Assembly (NCBI RefSeq): GCF_016901225.1
Contig: NZ_JAFEUL010000001.1
Span: forward strand, 362,773-426,772
DNA: 64,000 nucleotides
Direction: 5' to 3'
From: Actibacterium sp. 188UL27-1
GTDB taxonomy: Bacteria; Pseudomonadota; Alphaproteobacteria; Rhodobacterales; Rhodobacteraceae
Shown: positions 53,724 through 63,405 of the stretch, piece by piece
Layout of the letters: every line of letters begins with the position of its first letter
Numbering within the stretch: the first letter of the stretch is position 1
The notes under the pieces: model-generated
Seen by the model: only the letters and a program-made list of their open reading frames with translations
Database searches by the model: none
What the model was told of the DNA's origin: nothing
Made by a program: the position numbers and the translations under genes

Positions 53724-54941
53724 TCAGTGCGCCGCACTGATCTTGGTATAGTCGAGCTTGTTTTCCGGGGGAGAGGCCTGGATCTCTGCCACCTCGCGCC
53801 GCTTTGTGATCAGGATGAAGGCAAGGCAAGCCAGGTAGATTGCCACGACCACGGCGCCAATCCACTGGATTTGCAACCACTGACTTTGGAACAGCAGTGT
53901 CAGGGTAAAGAGTACCGCCACATTGCCCGCGATATAGGGAAGCTTGCCGAACCGCTCCGTGGTGATCGACAGATTGTCGGAGTAAAGCCGGATCAAGCTG
54001 TCGAGCGAGTTGATCACAAATGTGATGCCCACAATGATCATTGCGCCGTTCAAAAGGCCCACAGTGCTGATGTCATTCGAGCTGTAATAGTACAGGATCG
54101 TGAACCACACCGCCAAGGGGATGGACGGGATCACAAGCAGAGCAAGCAACAGGTATTGCGTGCGCAACCCGCCTACGAAACGCGCCGTGAACTGGCCGAT
54201 CATGATCGACCAGGCGAACCACCAGAACAGGTAGAATTCGTGGTACGCGTTGATCGGTGTGACGAACTTATGCAGGTTTGCGAAATAGCCGCCGATCAGG
54301 GACATGGTGCCCCCCATCTCTCCCAATCCGATGCCGGCATAGGCCCATAGCAGTGCGATCAGCGCCGCGAACAGGATGGTTGATCCGACGCTTAGAACCT
54401 TGACGAACTTGATGTCCGTGCTGGAATAGGCTGCGGCCAGGATGACGCAGAAGACGATGACATAGAACGTGGCCACGACGCTTTCGCCATCACCGATCTC
54501 AGGAATGTAGGAGGGCAGGTAGACCAGGAACAGGCTGGCGGTGAAAGCGCAGGTCCCGACGATGACGATGTTGTTGAGGATCTTGACCGCGGGGATGGCA
54601 AAGAATTTGACCCGAGGTTCGACCACGCAGAAGTAAAAGCTGGTCAGGAAGTAAAACGCCCAGATCAGGAAGCCCCAAAACCCGAATTCAATCGCGAGCG
54701 GGTTGGTGAAGCCGTATTCCGGTGCTGTCTCGGTATCGGCATAGACCGGAAATTCACCCAAGGGGAACATGATCAACCCCACATCAAGGCCCGAGGTGAA
54801 CAGGATTGCGATGAAGGTAAAGAGTGGCACTGGCGTGACACCGACAACCCGAAGTCCCCACCATTTGATCACGCAAAAGGCGACAAGGGCAAAGGCCAAC
54901 AGGACCCCGCAGGAGATGACGATGGTCAGAAAGGTTGCCAT
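53724..54941 (-). CDS. BCCT family betaine/choline/carnitine-type transporter (short form)
   Basis: A 405-residue membrane protein with about 11 helices. The central motif FYLFWWFAWSIMIGQFTARF corresponds to the BCCT signature around the tryptophan box, followed by PSIPLAVWFTILYY. The usual N-terminal helices and long tails are missing or short compared with 500-670-residue BCCT proteins, so the substrate (choline, betaine, carnitine, or DMSP in marine relatives) is uncertain. The ATG at 54941 is followed immediately by the first helix. The 260-base divergent gap to 55203 has no other gene. Confidence 0.7.
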   Translation of the reverse strand: MATFLTIVISCGVLLAFALVAFCVIKWWGLRVVGVTPVPLFTFIAILFTSGLDVGLIMFPLGEFPVYADTETAPEYGFTNPLAIEFGFWGFLIWAFYFLTSFYFCVVEPRVKFFAIPAVKILNNIVIVGTCAFTASLFLVYLPSYIPEIGDGESVVATFYVIVFCVILAAAYSSTDIKFVKVLSVGSTILFAALIALLWAYAGIGLGEMGGTMSLIGGYFANLHKFVTPINAYHEFYLFWWFAWSIMIGQFTARFVGGLRTQYLLLALLVIPSIPLAVWFTILYYYSSNDISTVGLLNGAMIIVGITFVINSLDSLIRLYSDNLSITTERFGKLPYIAGNVAVLFTLTLLFQSQWLQIQWIGAVVVAIYLACLAFILITKRREVAEIQASPPENKLDYTKISAAH

Positions 54942-55127
54942 GTTTTTGTCCCGATCTGGGCCGCCGAGGGAGGGCGCACCCGTTGTTTTGCGGGCGTCTG
55001 CGCGCCTTGGATATCGTGTGATAGATCAAATACTGCATATTCAGGCCAAAAACGAAATGGTTAAGCGAAATACCGGTGATTTGTCGCGGAACTCGCCCAT
55101 TCCGTAAGGCGGTGGATTTTATGATTT

Positions 55128-55156
55128 CGTTACAAATCAGTTACCTGTTCGTCATG
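55128..55156 (+). promoter_or_regulatory. Possible Pho box
   Basis: Three 7-base elements at an 11-base period, CGTTACA, AGTTACC and CGTCATG, separated by AATC and TGTT, lie 47-75 bases before the next start codon. The arrangement follows the PhoB-type direct repeat (consensus CTGTCAT with 4-base spacers), but the match is imperfect. Confidence 0.35.
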
Positions 55157-55202
55157 GGTTCAGGCCAAGCGGGTCCGGCAATATGACTGTTGGGAAACGG
55201 AT

Positions 55203-57377
55203 ATGACACGCTTTTTGACCCTCACCTCGGTTCTGGCACTCACCGCCGGAGCCACCTCGGCTGAGATGAGCTTTAACCGCATCGCGTCGTTTGCGACGCC
55301 TTTGAATATGGCCGAGGGGGAGGATACGAGCCGCGAAACCTCGCCCGAGATTATCGATGTGACGCCGGACGGGATGACGCTGATCTATACGGATAGCCCC
55401 CTCGAAGCGTTGGGCCGGGTGGATATCACCGACCCGGCGGCGCCAAAGCCCCTGGGCAACATCGCGCTGGATGGGGAGCCAACCAGTGTCGCCGTGGTGC
55501 AGGGCGTCGCGATTGTGGGGGTCAACACGTCCGAGAGCTATACCGAGCCATCCGGCTATATTGCCGCGATCAATGTGGGTGACGGAACTGAGACGGATCG
55601 CTGTGACCTGGGTGGTCAGCCTGACAGCATAGCTGTCGCCCCGGATGGCAGCTTCGTTGCTGTGGCTATCGAGAATGAGCGCGACGAGGATCTAGGCGAG
55701 GGTCGCACCGGGCAGATGCCTGCTGGCGCACTGACCATGGTGGATCTTACGGTCGAGGGCTTGGTGAACTGCGACACCCTGCGCGTGGTTGAGATGACCG
55801 GGATGGCCGAAGTTTCACCTGAGGATCCGGAGCCGGAATTCGTGGACATCAACGGTCTGGGCGAGACGGTGGTGACCTTGCAGGAGAACAACCATCTGGT
55901 TGTGGTCGCGGCCGATGGCGCGATCATGAACCATTTCTCGGCCGGTTCCGTGGATCTGAAGAATGTGGATCTGGACGAGGAACGCGCGCTGACCTTTGAC
56001 GGCGAACAGCTTGGCCGCCCGCGCGAGCCAGATGCCGTGAAATGGCTGGATGACGATCATTTCATCACCGCAAATGAAGGCGATATGGATGGCGGTAGCC
56101 GGGGTTGGACCGTGTTCAACAAAGACGGCACCATCGTTTATGAAAGTGGGCTGACCTTTGAATATGCCGTGGCCGAGATCGGACATTACCCCGAGCGGCG
56201 GTCGGGAAATAAAGGCGTGGAGCCGGAATCGGTAGGTGTGGGCAGCTTTGGCGGCGTGCCGATGGCGTTTATCGGGGCAGAGCGGTCTTCGGTCGTGGGT
56301 GTTTATGATATGAGCGAACCTGCCGCGCCGGTTCTGGCGCAATTGCTGCCCTCGGGCATTGGTCCGGAAGGGTATGTGACGATCCCGGAGCGCAACCTGC
56401 TGGTCACCGCCAATGAGGTGGATCTGATCGAGGATGGCGGCGTGCGCGCATATGTTATGATCTATCAGTATGGTGAAGGGGCTGCGGCCTATCCGATGCT
56501 AACCTCTGCCGGGATTGCCTTGGAGAATGGCGCGCCCGTCGGTTGGGGGGCCATTTCGGGCATGGTGGCGGATGCCGAGGAGCCTGGGGTCATCTATGCG
56601 GTCAATGACAGCTTTTACGGGCAGCAGCCGACGATCTTTAAGATCAATGCAACGGCTCAGCCCGCCAGGATCGTGGATTACACCCGGGTGACCCGGGCCG
56701 GTTTTCCGGCGCAGAAGCTGGATATGGAAGGCATAACGCTGGACGGTGAAGGTGGTTATTGGATCGCCTCTGAGGGTCGGACGGATCGGGTGACGCCCCA
56801 CGCGATCTACCGCGTTGGTGCCGATGGCGAGATCGCGGAGGAGATCGGATTGCCGGCAGAACTGATGTCTGTGGAGCGTCGGTTTGGTTTTGAAGGCATC
56901 ACCAAAGTTGGCGATGAGTTGTGGATGGCGGTGCAGCGGGAATGGGGCGACGACCCCGAGAACCACGTGAAATTGGTCAGCTATAACCTGGAGACCGAGG
57001 CATGGGGCGCTGTGCACTATCCGAAAGCCGCCCCTGCGACCGGCTGGGTGGGCTTGTCAGAGATCGTGGCCCATGGTGCGTTCATCTACATCATCGAGCG
57101 GGACAATCAGATCGGTGACGCGGCGGTGACCAAGAAGGTTTACCGGGTCCCATTGGCCGAAATGGTGCCTGCCGAGTTAGGTACCGTGCTGCCTGTCGTG
57201 AGCAAGGAAGAGGTGCGCGACCTGATCCCCGATCTCAAGCAGTTGGGTGGCTATGTGCAGGACAAGGTCGAGGGTCTGGCGATTGATGCATCGGGCGAGG
57301 CCTTTATCTCCACCGATAATGACGGGGTGGATGACCATTCCGGCGAGACGTTGTTCTTTTCTATCGGTCAGATGTGA
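55203..57377 (+). CDS. Secreted esterase-like activity of phytase / choice-of-anchor I protein
   Basis: A 724-residue protein with signal peptide MTRFLTLTSVLALTAGATSA. Residues 25-410 form a beta-propeller-like domain with repeated DxxPDG/VxVAPDG blades and WLDDDHFITANEGDMDGG near 280. Residues 430-724 match the phytase-like esterase domain (KLDMEGITLDGEGGYWIASE, FGFEGITKVGDELWMAVQ, VEGLAIDASGEAFISTDND). Such proteins are found with alkaline phosphatases and may release phosphate from organic phosphate esters; this is family knowledge, not shown here. An upstream Pho-box-like site agrees with that. A hairpin terminator follows. Confidence 0.82.
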   Translation: MTRFLTLTSVLALTAGATSAEMSFNRIASFATPLNMAEGEDTSRETSPEIIDVTPDGMTLIYTDSPLEALGRVDITDPAAPKPLGNIALDGEPTSVAVVQGVAIVGVNTSESYTEPSGYIAAINVGDGTETDRCDLGGQPDSIAVAPDGSFVAVAIENERDEDLGEGRTGQMPAGALTMVDLTVEGLVNCDTLRVVEMTGMAEVSPEDPEPEFVDINGLGETVVTLQENNHLVVVAADGAIMNHFSAGSVDLKNVDLDEERALTFDGEQLGRPREPDAVKWLDDDHFITANEGDMDGGSRGWTVFNKDGTIVYESGLTFEYAVAEIGHYPERRSGNKGVEPESVGVGSFGGVPMAFIGAERSSVVGVYDMSEPAAPVLAQLLPSGIGPEGYVTIPERNLLVTANEVDLIEDGGVRAYVMIYQYGEGAAAYPMLTSAGIALENGAPVGWGAISGMVADAEEPGVIYAVNDSFYGQQPTIFKINATAQPARIVDYTRVTRAGFPAQKLDMEGITLDGEGGYWIASEGRTDRVTPHAIYRVGADGEIAEEIGLPAELMSVERRFGFEGITKVGDELWMAVQREWGDDPENHVKLVSYNLETEAWGAVHYPKAAPATGWVGLSEIVAHGAFIYIIERDNQIGDAAVTKKVYRVPLAEMVPAELGTVLPVVSKEEVRDLIPDLKQLGGYVQDKVEGLAIDASGEAFISTDNDGVDDHSGETLFFSIGQM

Positions 57378-57406
57378 TCTGACGATCCGTTTTCGTTTGA
57401 CGGAAT

Positions 57407-57427
57407 GCCCGGGCCGGTGGCCCGGGC
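57407..57427 (+). terminator. Hairpin after the phytase-like gene
   Basis: A perfect 9-bp stem GCCCGGGCC / GGCCCGGGC with loop GGT, 30 bases after the stop codon. A second hairpin, GGGACT / AGTCCC with an 8-base loop, lies at 57453-57472 and may serve the opposite gene. No U-tract follows either. Confidence 0.6.
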
Positions 57428-57533
57428 ATACGACATTCTGGCACGGGTTGAGGGGACTGGCCCTTTAGTCCCGCGGGTGCGCCAATTGCTGGATGCGCCT
57501 CCGGCGGGGATATTTTGGAACGCATAATTTAGG

Positions 57534-59861
57534 TCATTCGCCGTAGGGGACCCAGATGGTTTTGACCTCGGTTGCGGCGTTCAGGAAATCGCGACCTTCG
57601 CCGGATTTGATCCAGTCGCGGCGGGTGATCCAGGTGCGTTTGAGATTTGTCGCCGCGTTGGTTTCGATATCTTTGGCGAGGGCGGGTTCGGCAAAGGACC
57701 AGATCGCATCCACTTCCATATGTTTGGAGAGTGTATCGGCCAAGGCGGCGGGATCGCCGGTGATGATGTTGACCACCCCTGCGGGGACATCGGATGTGTC
57801 CAGCACCTGGTACAGGTCGGTTGCGGCCAGCGGGAAGATATCGGAGGGGACGAGGACCACGCGGTTGCCCATGGCAATCGCCGGGGCCATGGCGGAGATC
57901 GTGCCCAGAAGTGGCATTTCAGGGGGGCAGATCGCACCGATCACGCCGACCGGTTCATTGATGGCAAGCACGAAACCGCGGATCGGGACATCTTTTGTGG
58001 TTCCGTCAAGCTTGTCGGACCAGGCGGCATAGGTGAAGAGGCGGGAGATGCTGGTTTCGACCTCCAGCGTCGCAGCTTTAACCGGGATGCCTGCGGTGGT
58101 GAGGCGCACGGTGAATTCGTCGGCCCGGGCCGCGAGGTTTTCGGCGATATAGTAGAGGATTTGGGCGCGCAGGTGGCCAGTGGTTTTGGCCCAGCTTGTG
58201 GCTTTGGCGGCGGCCTCCACGGCGTTGCGAATGTCTTTGCGATTGCCATCGCCGACATGGCCAAGGAGTTTGCCTTTTGCGCCATGGACAACGCGGGAAT
58301 AGCCGCTGTCGGGGCGGGCTTGCTTGCCGTCAATATACATTTTTGCCGTGCGGTCGAGACCTTCTGGCGCGATTTGGTCAGTGGCCCTGGGGCGTTTGGG
58401 GACGGCTGTGGATTTGGGCGGATTGGCGGGTTTTGTATAGGCCCGCAGGCCCTCCCACCCGCCTTCGCGCTCGAAGCCGCTGTCACGGATGCCGCCGAAC
58501 CCGGCGGCCGCATCCATCATGTTGGTGCCATTGATCCAGATGATCCCTGCGGCAAGCTTTGGCGCGATATCGAGCGCGAGGTTGATGTTTTCAGACCAGA
58601 CGGAGGCAGCGAGGCCATAGCGTGTGTTGTTGGCCATCTGGACGGCTTCGGACGGTGTGCGGAAGGTAGAAGCGACGAGGACGGGGCCGAAGATCTCATC
58701 TTGCATCAGCGGGTTGGCGGGGCTGAGGCCGGTGATCAGGGTTGGGGGATAGTAGCAGCCATCGGGGGCCGTGCTGCGGAAGGTCTCACCCTCTGTGTTG
58801 GCCTCCACCATGGCGGTGATCGCGGCGTGTTGGGATGGGTCGATGAGAGCGCCGATATCGGTGCATTTGTCGAGCGGGTCGCCGACCCGGAGCGTTTCCA
58901 TTCGGGCACGGAGCTTTGTGTAGAACCCCTCGGCAATGCTTTCCTGAACCAGCAGACGGGATCCGGCACAGCAGACCTGGCCCTGGTTGAACCAGATGGC
59001 ATCGACGAGCCCTTCGACGGCGCTGTCCTGATCGGCATCGTCGAACACGATGTAGGGAGATTTGCCGCCCAGTTCGAGGGTCAGTGCCTTGCCGGTGCCA
59101 GCGGTGGCGCGGCGGATCTGGCGGCCGACCTCTGTGGAGCCGGTGAAGGCGATCTTGTCGACATCAGCGGCGACCAAGGCGGCACCGGTCGCACCATCGC
59201 CGGTGACAATGTTGACGACACCGGGGGGAAGGCCAGCCTCCTGACAGATCTCTGCGAAGATCATTGCGGAAAGGGGCGTGTATTCGGCTGGCTTCAAGAC
59301 GACTGTATTGCCCGTGGCTATGGCGGGTGCGATCTTCCAGGCCAGCATGAGAAGTGGGAAATTCCACGGGATGATCTGGCCGCAAACGCCGAGCGGGGCG
59401 CGGTCGGGGAGTTCTGTTTCCATCAGCTGTGCCATGCCAGCGTGGTAATAGAAATGGCGGATCGCAAGCGGGATGTCGATATCGCGGCTTTCACGGATCG
59501 GTTTACCTGTGTCGAGGCTTTCCATCACCGCCAGCAGGCGAGCGTGCTTTTGCATTAGCCGCGCGATGGCATAGATGATACGGGCGCGGTGGTGGCCTGT
59601 TAGCGCGGCCCATTTGGACTGGGCTTTGCGTGCTGCGGCAACGGCAGCGGCGACCTCCTCGACCGTACATTGGGTCATGTGGGCGAGATGTGCGCCGGTT
59701 GCCGGGTTGCGCAGGTCATGATCCGTGCGCAGGGGCCCCCAGCTATCGCTGATAAAGGGCCCCACAATGCCGCCGCGGCTTTCGATCCAGGCTAAAGCCT
59801 CCGCCGGGCTTTCCGGTGTCGGGCCGTAATCGAGGCTGTCGAAGAGTTCGGGGATGGTCAT
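57534..59861 (-). CDS. Aldehyde dehydrogenase with two ALDH domains (ALDH16-type)
   Basis: A 775-residue fusion. The N-terminal ALDH domain (about 1-480) is complete: GQIIPWNFPLLMLAWKIAPA, LELGGKSPYIVFDDADQDSA with the general-base glutamate, and catalytic cysteine motif FNQGQVCCAGSR near residue 295. The C-terminal half (about 500-775) repeats the fold (NEPVGVIGAICPPEMPLLGT, PAGVVNIITGDPAAL) but lacks the catalytic cysteine loop, as in the ALDH16 family found in some bacteria and animals. It lies 38 bases after deoC and is probably co-transcribed. It could oxidise the acetaldehyde that DeoC releases; this is inference. Confidence 0.88.
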   Translation of the reverse strand: MTIPELFDSLDYGPTPESPAEALAWIESRGGIVGPFISDSWGPLRTDHDLRNPATGAHLAHMTQCTVEEVAAAVAAARKAQSKWAALTGHHRARIIYAIARLMQKHARLLAVMESLDTGKPIRESRDIDIPLAIRHFYYHAGMAQLMETELPDRAPLGVCGQIIPWNFPLLMLAWKIAPAIATGNTVVLKPAEYTPLSAMIFAEICQEAGLPPGVVNIVTGDGATGAALVAADVDKIAFTGSTEVGRQIRRATAGTGKALTLELGGKSPYIVFDDADQDSAVEGLVDAIWFNQGQVCCAGSRLLVQESIAEGFYTKLRARMETLRVGDPLDKCTDIGALIDPSQHAAITAMVEANTEGETFRSTAPDGCYYPPTLITGLSPANPLMQDEIFGPVLVASTFRTPSEAVQMANNTRYGLAASVWSENINLALDIAPKLAAGIIWINGTNMMDAAAGFGGIRDSGFEREGGWEGLRAYTKPANPPKSTAVPKRPRATDQIAPEGLDRTAKMYIDGKQARPDSGYSRVVHGAKGKLLGHVGDGNRKDIRNAVEAAAKATSWAKTTGHLRAQILYYIAENLAARADEFTVRLTTAGIPVKAATLEVETSISRLFTYAAWSDKLDGTTKDVPIRGFVLAINEPVGVIGAICPPEMPLLGTISAMAPAIAMGNRVVLVPSDIFPLAATDLYQVLDTSDVPAGVVNIITGDPAALADTLSKHMEVDAIWSFAEPALAKDIETNAATNLKRTWITRRDWIKSGEGRDFLNAATEVKTIWVPYGE

Positions 59862-59899
59862 GGTATCGTCCTTGGTTGGACAGGTCTGATACGTGCCGC

Positions 59900-60886
59900 C
59901 TAGCCCATCGGGTGTCTGCGGGCAGCGGAATAGGCACCGGTCACGTGATGGTCGAGTTGGCGTTCGATATCCGTGAGCAGAGACGAGGCGCCAAAGCGGA
60001 ACAGGTCGGGGGTGAGCCAGTCGCGGCCCAGTTCCTCGCGGATGAGGGTCATATAGATCAGCGCGTCTTTGGCCTTGGAAATGCCGCCTGCGGGTTTGTA
60101 GCCCACGCGGTGACCGGTGGCCTGATGGTAGTCGCGGATGGTGCGAAGCATCGTGAGGGTGACAGGCAGGGTGGCGTTGACGGGTTCCTTGCCGGTTGAG
60201 GTCTTGATGAAATCGGTGCCTGCCATCATGCAGATCAGTGACGCGCGGGCAACGTTGCGCAAGGTGCCGAGTTCGCCTGTGGCGAGGATCGCCTTGACAT
60301 GGGCCTTGCCACAGGCGCGGCGGAAGGCCTGCATCTCGTCATAAAGCGCCTGCCAGTTGCCCGTCAGGACGTGGCGGCGGGAGATGACTATGTCGATCTC
60401 GGCGGCGCCTGCGGCAACACTTTCCTCGATCTCGGCAACCCTCAGGTGGAAGGGCGAGAGACCCGCGGGGAAGCCGGTGGAAACGGCGGCGACGGGAATC
60501 GTGGTGCCGGCGAGGGCCGCGCGGGCCGGGGCGATCATGTCGTGGTAGACGCAGACCGCGCCGGTGGTGAGGTTGGGCAGGTCGAGTGCCGCCAGGAGAT
60601 CAGGACGGACGGGTTGCCTGGCCTTGGCACAGAGGCGCGCGACGCGGCCTGGCGTGTCGTCGCCAGAGAGGGTGGTCAGGTCGATGCAACTGACGGCTTT
60701 CAAAAGCCAAGCGGCCTGGTGGTCTTTTTTGATTGAGCGGCGACCGGGAAGCGTGGCGCAGCGCCGTTCGATGGCGGAGGTGTTGGCCTGAACGCGGCCG
60801 ATCCAGTCCAGATCCAACCCCATGCCCGGGTTGCGGGCTTGGGGGGCGAGAGGGAGTTGTGTGGTTTGGTCCGGAACGGTATCCAT
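59900..60886 (-). CDS. deoC: Deoxyribose-phosphate aldolase
   Basis: A 328-residue DeoC that splits 2-deoxyribose 5-phosphate into glyceraldehyde 3-phosphate and acetaldehyde. Family motifs are AVSTGFPAG, AEIDIVI, HVKAILATGEL and the Schiff-base lysine segment FIKTSTGK. It has an N-terminal extension of about 80 residues compared with the E. coli enzyme, as in the longer DeoC group. The start at 60886 follows an AGGACGGTG-free region without an obvious Shine-Dalgarno; the frame stays open further upstream through the GC-rich leader, which does not look coding. It is followed by the ALDH16 gene. Confidence 0.9.
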   Translation of the reverse strand: MDTVPDQTTQLPLAPQARNPGMGLDLDWIGRVQANTSAIERRCATLPGRRSIKKDHQAAWLLKAVSCIDLTTLSGDDTPGRVARLCAKARQPVRPDLLAALDLPNLTTGAVCVYHDMIAPARAALAGTTIPVAAVSTGFPAGLSPFHLRVAEIEESVAAGAAEIDIVISRRHVLTGNWQALYDEMQAFRRACGKAHVKAILATGELGTLRNVARASLICMMAGTDFIKTSTGKEPVNATLPVTLTMLRTIRDYHQATGHRVGYKPAGGISKAKDALIYMTLIREELGRDWLTPDLFRFGASSLLTDIERQLDHHVTGAYSAARRHPMG

Positions 60887-61191
60887 GGTAGGACGGTGAC
60901 ATGGGGGCGGGCGTTGGGCAAGAGCCTGCAGGCGTGATCCGGCGGAGGCGCGCAAGCGCGCCACGACATGTCCCACCCCACGCGCTCCGCGCGCGTGGCG
61001 GTTGTTGGTGTGGTATATCGCTTTGAACTGTCGGGAGCAGGGTAAGGCCGGTGGCCACGCCGCGCGACACGCGCGGCGCCGGGCCCAACGGGCGATGAGC
61101 GCATATGCGCGAAAGGAGCCGGGCGGGAGTGCCACCGGCCTGGTTTGAGCGATGGGGGATGCCCCTTGGCAACCACCGATCAAAGCATGCG
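60887..61191 (-). other. GC-rich leader between the histidine kinase and deoC
   Basis: About 305 bases without a supported gene. It holds two inverted repeats, CCACGCGC / GCGCGTGG with a 5-base loop (60978-60998) and GGCGCGC / GCGCGCC with a 2-base loop (60947-60962). These could end the kinase transcript or structure the deoC leader. Open frames across it are arginine/proline-rich and not convincing. Confidence 0.45.
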
Positions 61192-63405
61192 CTAGCCTTG
61201 GAGGACCTTTGCGGCATCGGTTAGGAACGTTTCCAGCCGCTGCGGATCGATGGGTTTGTTGATCAGCGGTACATCTGCATCCTGGCAGGCCTGCCGCAAC
61301 GCGGATGACCGATTGGCCGAGACGATAGCGGCCGGAAAATGAGGGTAGCGGATGCGTAGCTGGGCCAGCAATTCAAGCCCATTCTGTTCACAACCCAGTT
61401 GCTGGTCGATCAGCACGGCATCGGGACAGATCTGAATGTCGTCCAACAATGACAGTGCGTCGGCCCCATGTTCGGCATCCAGTACGCTGACCCCCCAACG
61501 CTCCATGAGCAGGCTGAGCGCACGGCGAAATTCTAGGTCGTTATCCACGAGCAGAACGATCAGGCCAGTCTGATCCAGGATTGTCGCTCCCGATCGCGGC
61601 GGATCGCTGCGAGGGCGCTCGCCGTGGGCATCGGCCAGCGGCAAGCTCACGAAAAAGCCACTGCCACGTCCAACTTCTGACCACAGGCCCAGCGGATGAC
61701 CCAATCTGGCGCAGGCGCGTTCGACGATGGCCAATCCCAGCCCGAGGCCTTCCGAAGCGCTGGCGCGGGTATCCAGGCGGGAAAACTCTTTGAAGATCAA
61801 ATCCTGGTCACCTTCGGCGATGCCGGGGCCAGTATCCCAGATCTCCATCCGGACCGAGCGGCCGTGGTGCCGTGCGCCCACAAGAACGCGGCCCGAATCC
61901 GTGTAACGGATCGCGTTCGAAATCAGGTTGCGCAGGATCCGCCGCAGGAAGGCCGCGTCGCTTGAAATCACAGCCGAGGAGGGCACGACCTTGAATTCCA
62001 GCCCCTTTGCTTTCGCCAAGGGCTCCATCTCCGACTGCAGGGGGGTCAACACATCCATCAACGGCACGGGCGCCACGTCAAAGGACGCTTTTCCGGCCTC
62101 CAACCGCGAGATATCCAGCAACGCGTCGATGATCTGTTCGACCGAGGATAGCGCGCTTTCGGCTTTGTGGATGATAGCTTTGTCGGCGGCGGTACGGGTC
62201 GGCCCGTCCAATGCTGACACATAGAGCTTTGCCGCCGAGAGCGGTTGCAGCAGGTCGTGGCTGGCTGCTGCAACAAATCGGGATTTCGAGGCATTGGCGC
62301 GTTCTGCCGCTGCCAGCGCGTCTTCCAGATCCAGTGTCCGGTCCAGAACGCGTTGCTCCAGCAATTCATTGGCATCGAAGAGCGCCCGGGCTGCCTCTCG
62401 TTCAGCCGAGACATCGGTGAAGCTGATCACAAAGCCATGGTCGGGCATTTCCTGGCAAAAGACCGCTAGGGTCATGCTGTCACCGCTGCGGATTTCGAAC
62501 GACAGAGGTGGACGGTCCGCGGTTTGTGCGATCCAGGCCACCAGGTCCTTGCGTGTGACGCCGCCTTCGAAGCGGATATCGTCGGACAGACGATCCAGCA
62601 ATTGGTGGAAACCTGCCCCAATGCGGAACCGGGTTGCGGGCACGGACAGCAAGGTGCCCACCTTGCGATTCCAGCCCGCCAACCGGGCATTGCGGTCAAA
62701 GATGCAGACGCCCTGATTCAGGTGATCCAGCGTGGCGCGCACCATCCGGGCCTGTTTGTCGATCAGTTTGCTGCGCTCTTCCCGCTCGATCCGCATGATA
62801 TCGGTGATATCTGTCTGCAGGATCACGGTGCCACCATTGCCCGTGCGATGCTCGCTAACTTGCAGCCACCTGTCCCAGATCAGGCGCACGTTGAACATTA
62901 CGCTTTTGTCGCGGTGCCGACTGATCCGCCTTTGGGCCCAATCGGACGGTCCTTGCCCGTCTGGCAGCGCCAGAAATCGACTTTCGCTGATGAGTTGGAC
63001 GTAATCGACAAAGCTGAGGCCGGGATGAAGTTCATCCGATACGTCCAGCATCTGCTGACAAAACCGGCTGTTTGACAGGACCAACGTATCGTCGGGGCTG
63101 AACAGGGCAAAACCTTCGCTCACGGCCTCTATCGCGTCGGTCAGATCGGTGCGGGCCTGTTCGGTCGCGGCATTGGCCTCGGCCAAGCGCGCATTGCTTT
63201 CATGGAGCAGGTCGAGCGTGCGCTCCAGATCGCGGGTGCGGGAGCGGACCTCATCCTCCAGCATCGCGGCACGTTCGAATTGGATGTAGGCTAGGCCGGA
63301 GCGGTCGGTATCCTGCTCGACCCGCCGCATCAGCGCAGCGCTAATCTGAAGGAGCTTTTCGTTTTGCCGCTCCAGGCTGTCCTCCGGATTGAGGATCGAC
63401 ATCAT
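61192..63405 (-). CDS. PAS-containing hybrid histidine kinase (NahK/ErcS'-like)
   Basis: A 737-residue cytoplasmic sensor kinase. Order: N-terminal coiled coil (about 10-90), PAS domain (about 90-210), second PAS (about 225-335), HisKA with AASHDLLQPLSAAKLY and the phospho-accepting H383, HATPase with NLISNAIRYTDSG, WDTGPGI and EGLGLGLAIVER, and a C-terminal receiver domain (about 610-735) with VDNDLEFRRAL, phospho-acceptor D667 in LIDQQLG and the lysine in INKPID. No membrane helix. The ATG at 63405 overlaps the FIST gene stop by 4 bases. The combination with an upstream FIST protein is that of NosP-NahK, which senses nitric oxide; that link is inference. Confidence 0.88.
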   Translation of the reverse strand: MMSILNPEDSLERQNEKLLQISAALMRRVEQDTDRSGLAYIQFERAAMLEDEVRSRTRDLERTLDLLHESNARLAEANAATEQARTDLTDAIEAVSEGFALFSPDDTLVLSNSRFCQQMLDVSDELHPGLSFVDYVQLISESRFLALPDGQGPSDWAQRRISRHRDKSVMFNVRLIWDRWLQVSEHRTGNGGTVILQTDITDIMRIEREERSKLIDKQARMVRATLDHLNQGVCIFDRNARLAGWNRKVGTLLSVPATRFRIGAGFHQLLDRLSDDIRFEGGVTRKDLVAWIAQTADRPPLSFEIRSGDSMTLAVFCQEMPDHGFVISFTDVSAEREAARALFDANELLEQRVLDRTLDLEDALAAAERANASKSRFVAAASHDLLQPLSAAKLYVSALDGPTRTAADKAIIHKAESALSSVEQIIDALLDISRLEAGKASFDVAPVPLMDVLTPLQSEMEPLAKAKGLEFKVVPSSAVISSDAAFLRRILRNLISNAIRYTDSGRVLVGARHHGRSVRMEIWDTGPGIAEGDQDLIFKEFSRLDTRASASEGLGLGLAIVERACARLGHPLGLWSEVGRGSGFFVSLPLADAHGERPRSDPPRSGATILDQTGLIVLLVDNDLEFRRALSLLMERWGVSVLDAEHGADALSLLDDIQICPDAVLIDQQLGCEQNGLELLAQLRIRYPHFPAAIVSANRSSALRQACQDADVPLINKPIDPQRLETFLTDAAKVLQG

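Noticed and set aside
57720-59558. Open frame of 612 codons on the plus strand
   Set aside because: Antisense to the ALDH16-type gene, which has clear motifs; the glycine-rich product is a shadow.
61018-61183. Extended N-terminus of DeoC through the leader
   Set aside because: The upstream codons are Arg/Pro/Ala-rich, cross the hairpins and resemble no DeoC sequence.
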